Assembly (NCBI GenBank): GCA_947477565.1
Contig: CANJUR010000022.1
Span: 1-60,150 of the forward strand
Direction of reading: 5' to 3'
Source of the DNA: Deltaproteobacteria bacterium
GTDB lineage: Bacteria; Myxococcota_A; Polyangia; Polyangiales; Ga0077539
Length of the DNA: 60,150 nucleotides
Position 1 is the first letter of the stretch. Each line of letters opens with the position of its first letter. This document shows, in pieces, positions 59,881-60,150 of the stretch. The notes below the pieces were generated by a model. The model was not told the DNA's origin. It saw only the letters and a program-made list of their open reading frames with translations, and searched no databases. Position numbers and translations under genes: made by a program.

Positions 59881-60008
59881 TGGGCGCAGAGGGCATCCAA
59901 CGCCCCATGGCGCAGATGGAGCCCCCACCGGTCGGCCGAACCGGAGGCCGTCGTGACTCCGTCGGAGGTACGATCGACGGCCGATGGTTTACTGGTGATC
60001 GTAAGAGA
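59881..60008 (+). repeat. Diverged third copy of the dispersed repeat (copy C)
   Basis: From TGGGCGCAGAGGGCATCCAACG the sequence can be aligned with copy B over about 125 bp with small gaps; roughly two thirds of positions agree by eye. The block CCGGTCG, the middle with GGTACGATC, and the inverted repeat TTTAC...GTAAG (compare ATTAC...GTAAT) are kept. It lies between the GlgC fragment and the inverted repeat at 60011-60081. The rest of the window to 60150 has no recognisable gene. Confidence 0.6.
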
Positions 60009-60010
60009 TA

Positions 60011-60081
60011 GCGATTTGGCGAAGCGCCACCGCGGTCGAGTGACAGTCAACCAAGCGGCATCAGGCGCTTCGCCAAGTCGC
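60011..60081. repeat. 18-bp inverted repeat with 35-nt spacer
   Basis: GCGATTTGGCGAAGCGCC (60011-60028) is matched by GGCGCTTCGCCAAGTCGC (60064-60081), reverse complementary at 17 of 18 positions. Each arm itself contains a small hairpin (GGCG, 3 nt, CGCC). There is no T-run on either side, so it is not a clear terminator. It could be an element end or a recombination or protein-binding site. Confidence 0.6.
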
Positions 60082-60150
60082 GGTTGAACGAAGCCGCGGA
60101 GCCACCGGCACGCCGTCAGTCGTCTATGTGGGAATAGGGTTGGCCATCAG

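Noticed and set aside
60011..60081. Integron attC site
   Set aside because: The inverted repeat lacks the GTTRRRY/RYYYAAC core sites and no integrase is present.
1..60150. CRISPR array, rRNA operon, prophage or complete insertion sequence
   Set aside because: No regularly spaced short repeats, no rRNA sequence, no phage structural genes and no intact transposase frame were seen.

Overview
This high-GC window has the feel of a Myxococcota (Polyangia/Sandaracinus-like) chromosome. That placement is an inference from gene content: a DUF1592/DUF1552 pair, Cys-rich and Asp/Gly-rich lipoproteins, a TMTC-like GT-C membrane protein, an orphan FlhA/SctV-like protein, an S1-domain protein with long charged linkers, and many GTG starts with ATGA/GTGA translational coupling. 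It reads as ordinary chromosome over most of its length, with decayed DNA at the two ends.

Layout. (1) 1-1.7 kb: decayed TPR gene and remnants, a hypothetical gene, and tRNA-Asn with promoter and terminator. (2) 1.9-9.4 kb: S1-domain RNA-binding protein, a lipoprotein, a flavin-dependent oxidoreductase/halogenase-like enzyme, a PiT phosphate transporter with a small membrane-anchored partner, and a Cys-rich lipoprotein. (3) 9.5-16.7 kb: TMTC-like GT-C/TPR protein, an alpha/beta-hydrolase lipoprotein, the coupled DUF1592-DUF1552 pair, and a frameshifted lipoprotein pseudogene. (4) 16.7-19.5 kb: a three-gene operon, FadR-type regulator, 151-aa membrane-associated protein and GMC oxidoreductase, with a perfect FadR-like palindrome in front. 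(5) 19.5-24.5 kb: Bpt, DksA, ArsS-like radical SAM, a nucleotide-sugar epimerase, and a shortened FlhA/SctV-like export protein. (6) 24.5-31.6 kb: LysM and CpoB/YbgF-like envelope proteins, DprA, TopA, TrmFO. (7) 31.8-41.1 kb: a tightly coupled eight-gene minus-strand operon, DUF58, transglutaminase-like, MoxR, TPR, two tandem paralogous secreted proteins of unknown family, a 55-aa membrane peptide and an AEC transporter. (8) 41.2-46.3 kb: an HTH/degenerate-receiver protein, an ECF sigma factor with its FecR-like anti-sigma factor, and a TonB-dependent receptor. (9) 46.4-50.2 kb: GT2 glycosyltransferase, asparagine synthetase and a membrane-anchored protein, probably a surface-glycan operon. 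(10) 50.3-57.2 kb: a lipoprotein paralogous to the pseudogene in region 3, DnaE, an NAD-binding ion-channel-like protein and a Uma2 protein.

(11) 57.2-60.15 kb is the most unusual part. A 192-bp repeat occurs twice with about 88% identity and no gaps by hand alignment, plus a third diverged copy. At least two copies lie between a C-terminal gene stump on the minus strand (ABC-permease end, GlgC end) and toxin-antitoxin-type sequence on the plus strand. The associated modules are broken in different ways: vapC is cut after about seven codons, mazF carries a TAA at codon 9, and a DUF433-like gene is reduced to its first 18 or so codons. This looks like a small mobile or recombinogenic element associated with toxin-antitoxin promoters.

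All family calls come from reading motifs in the translated sequence. No database search was run.
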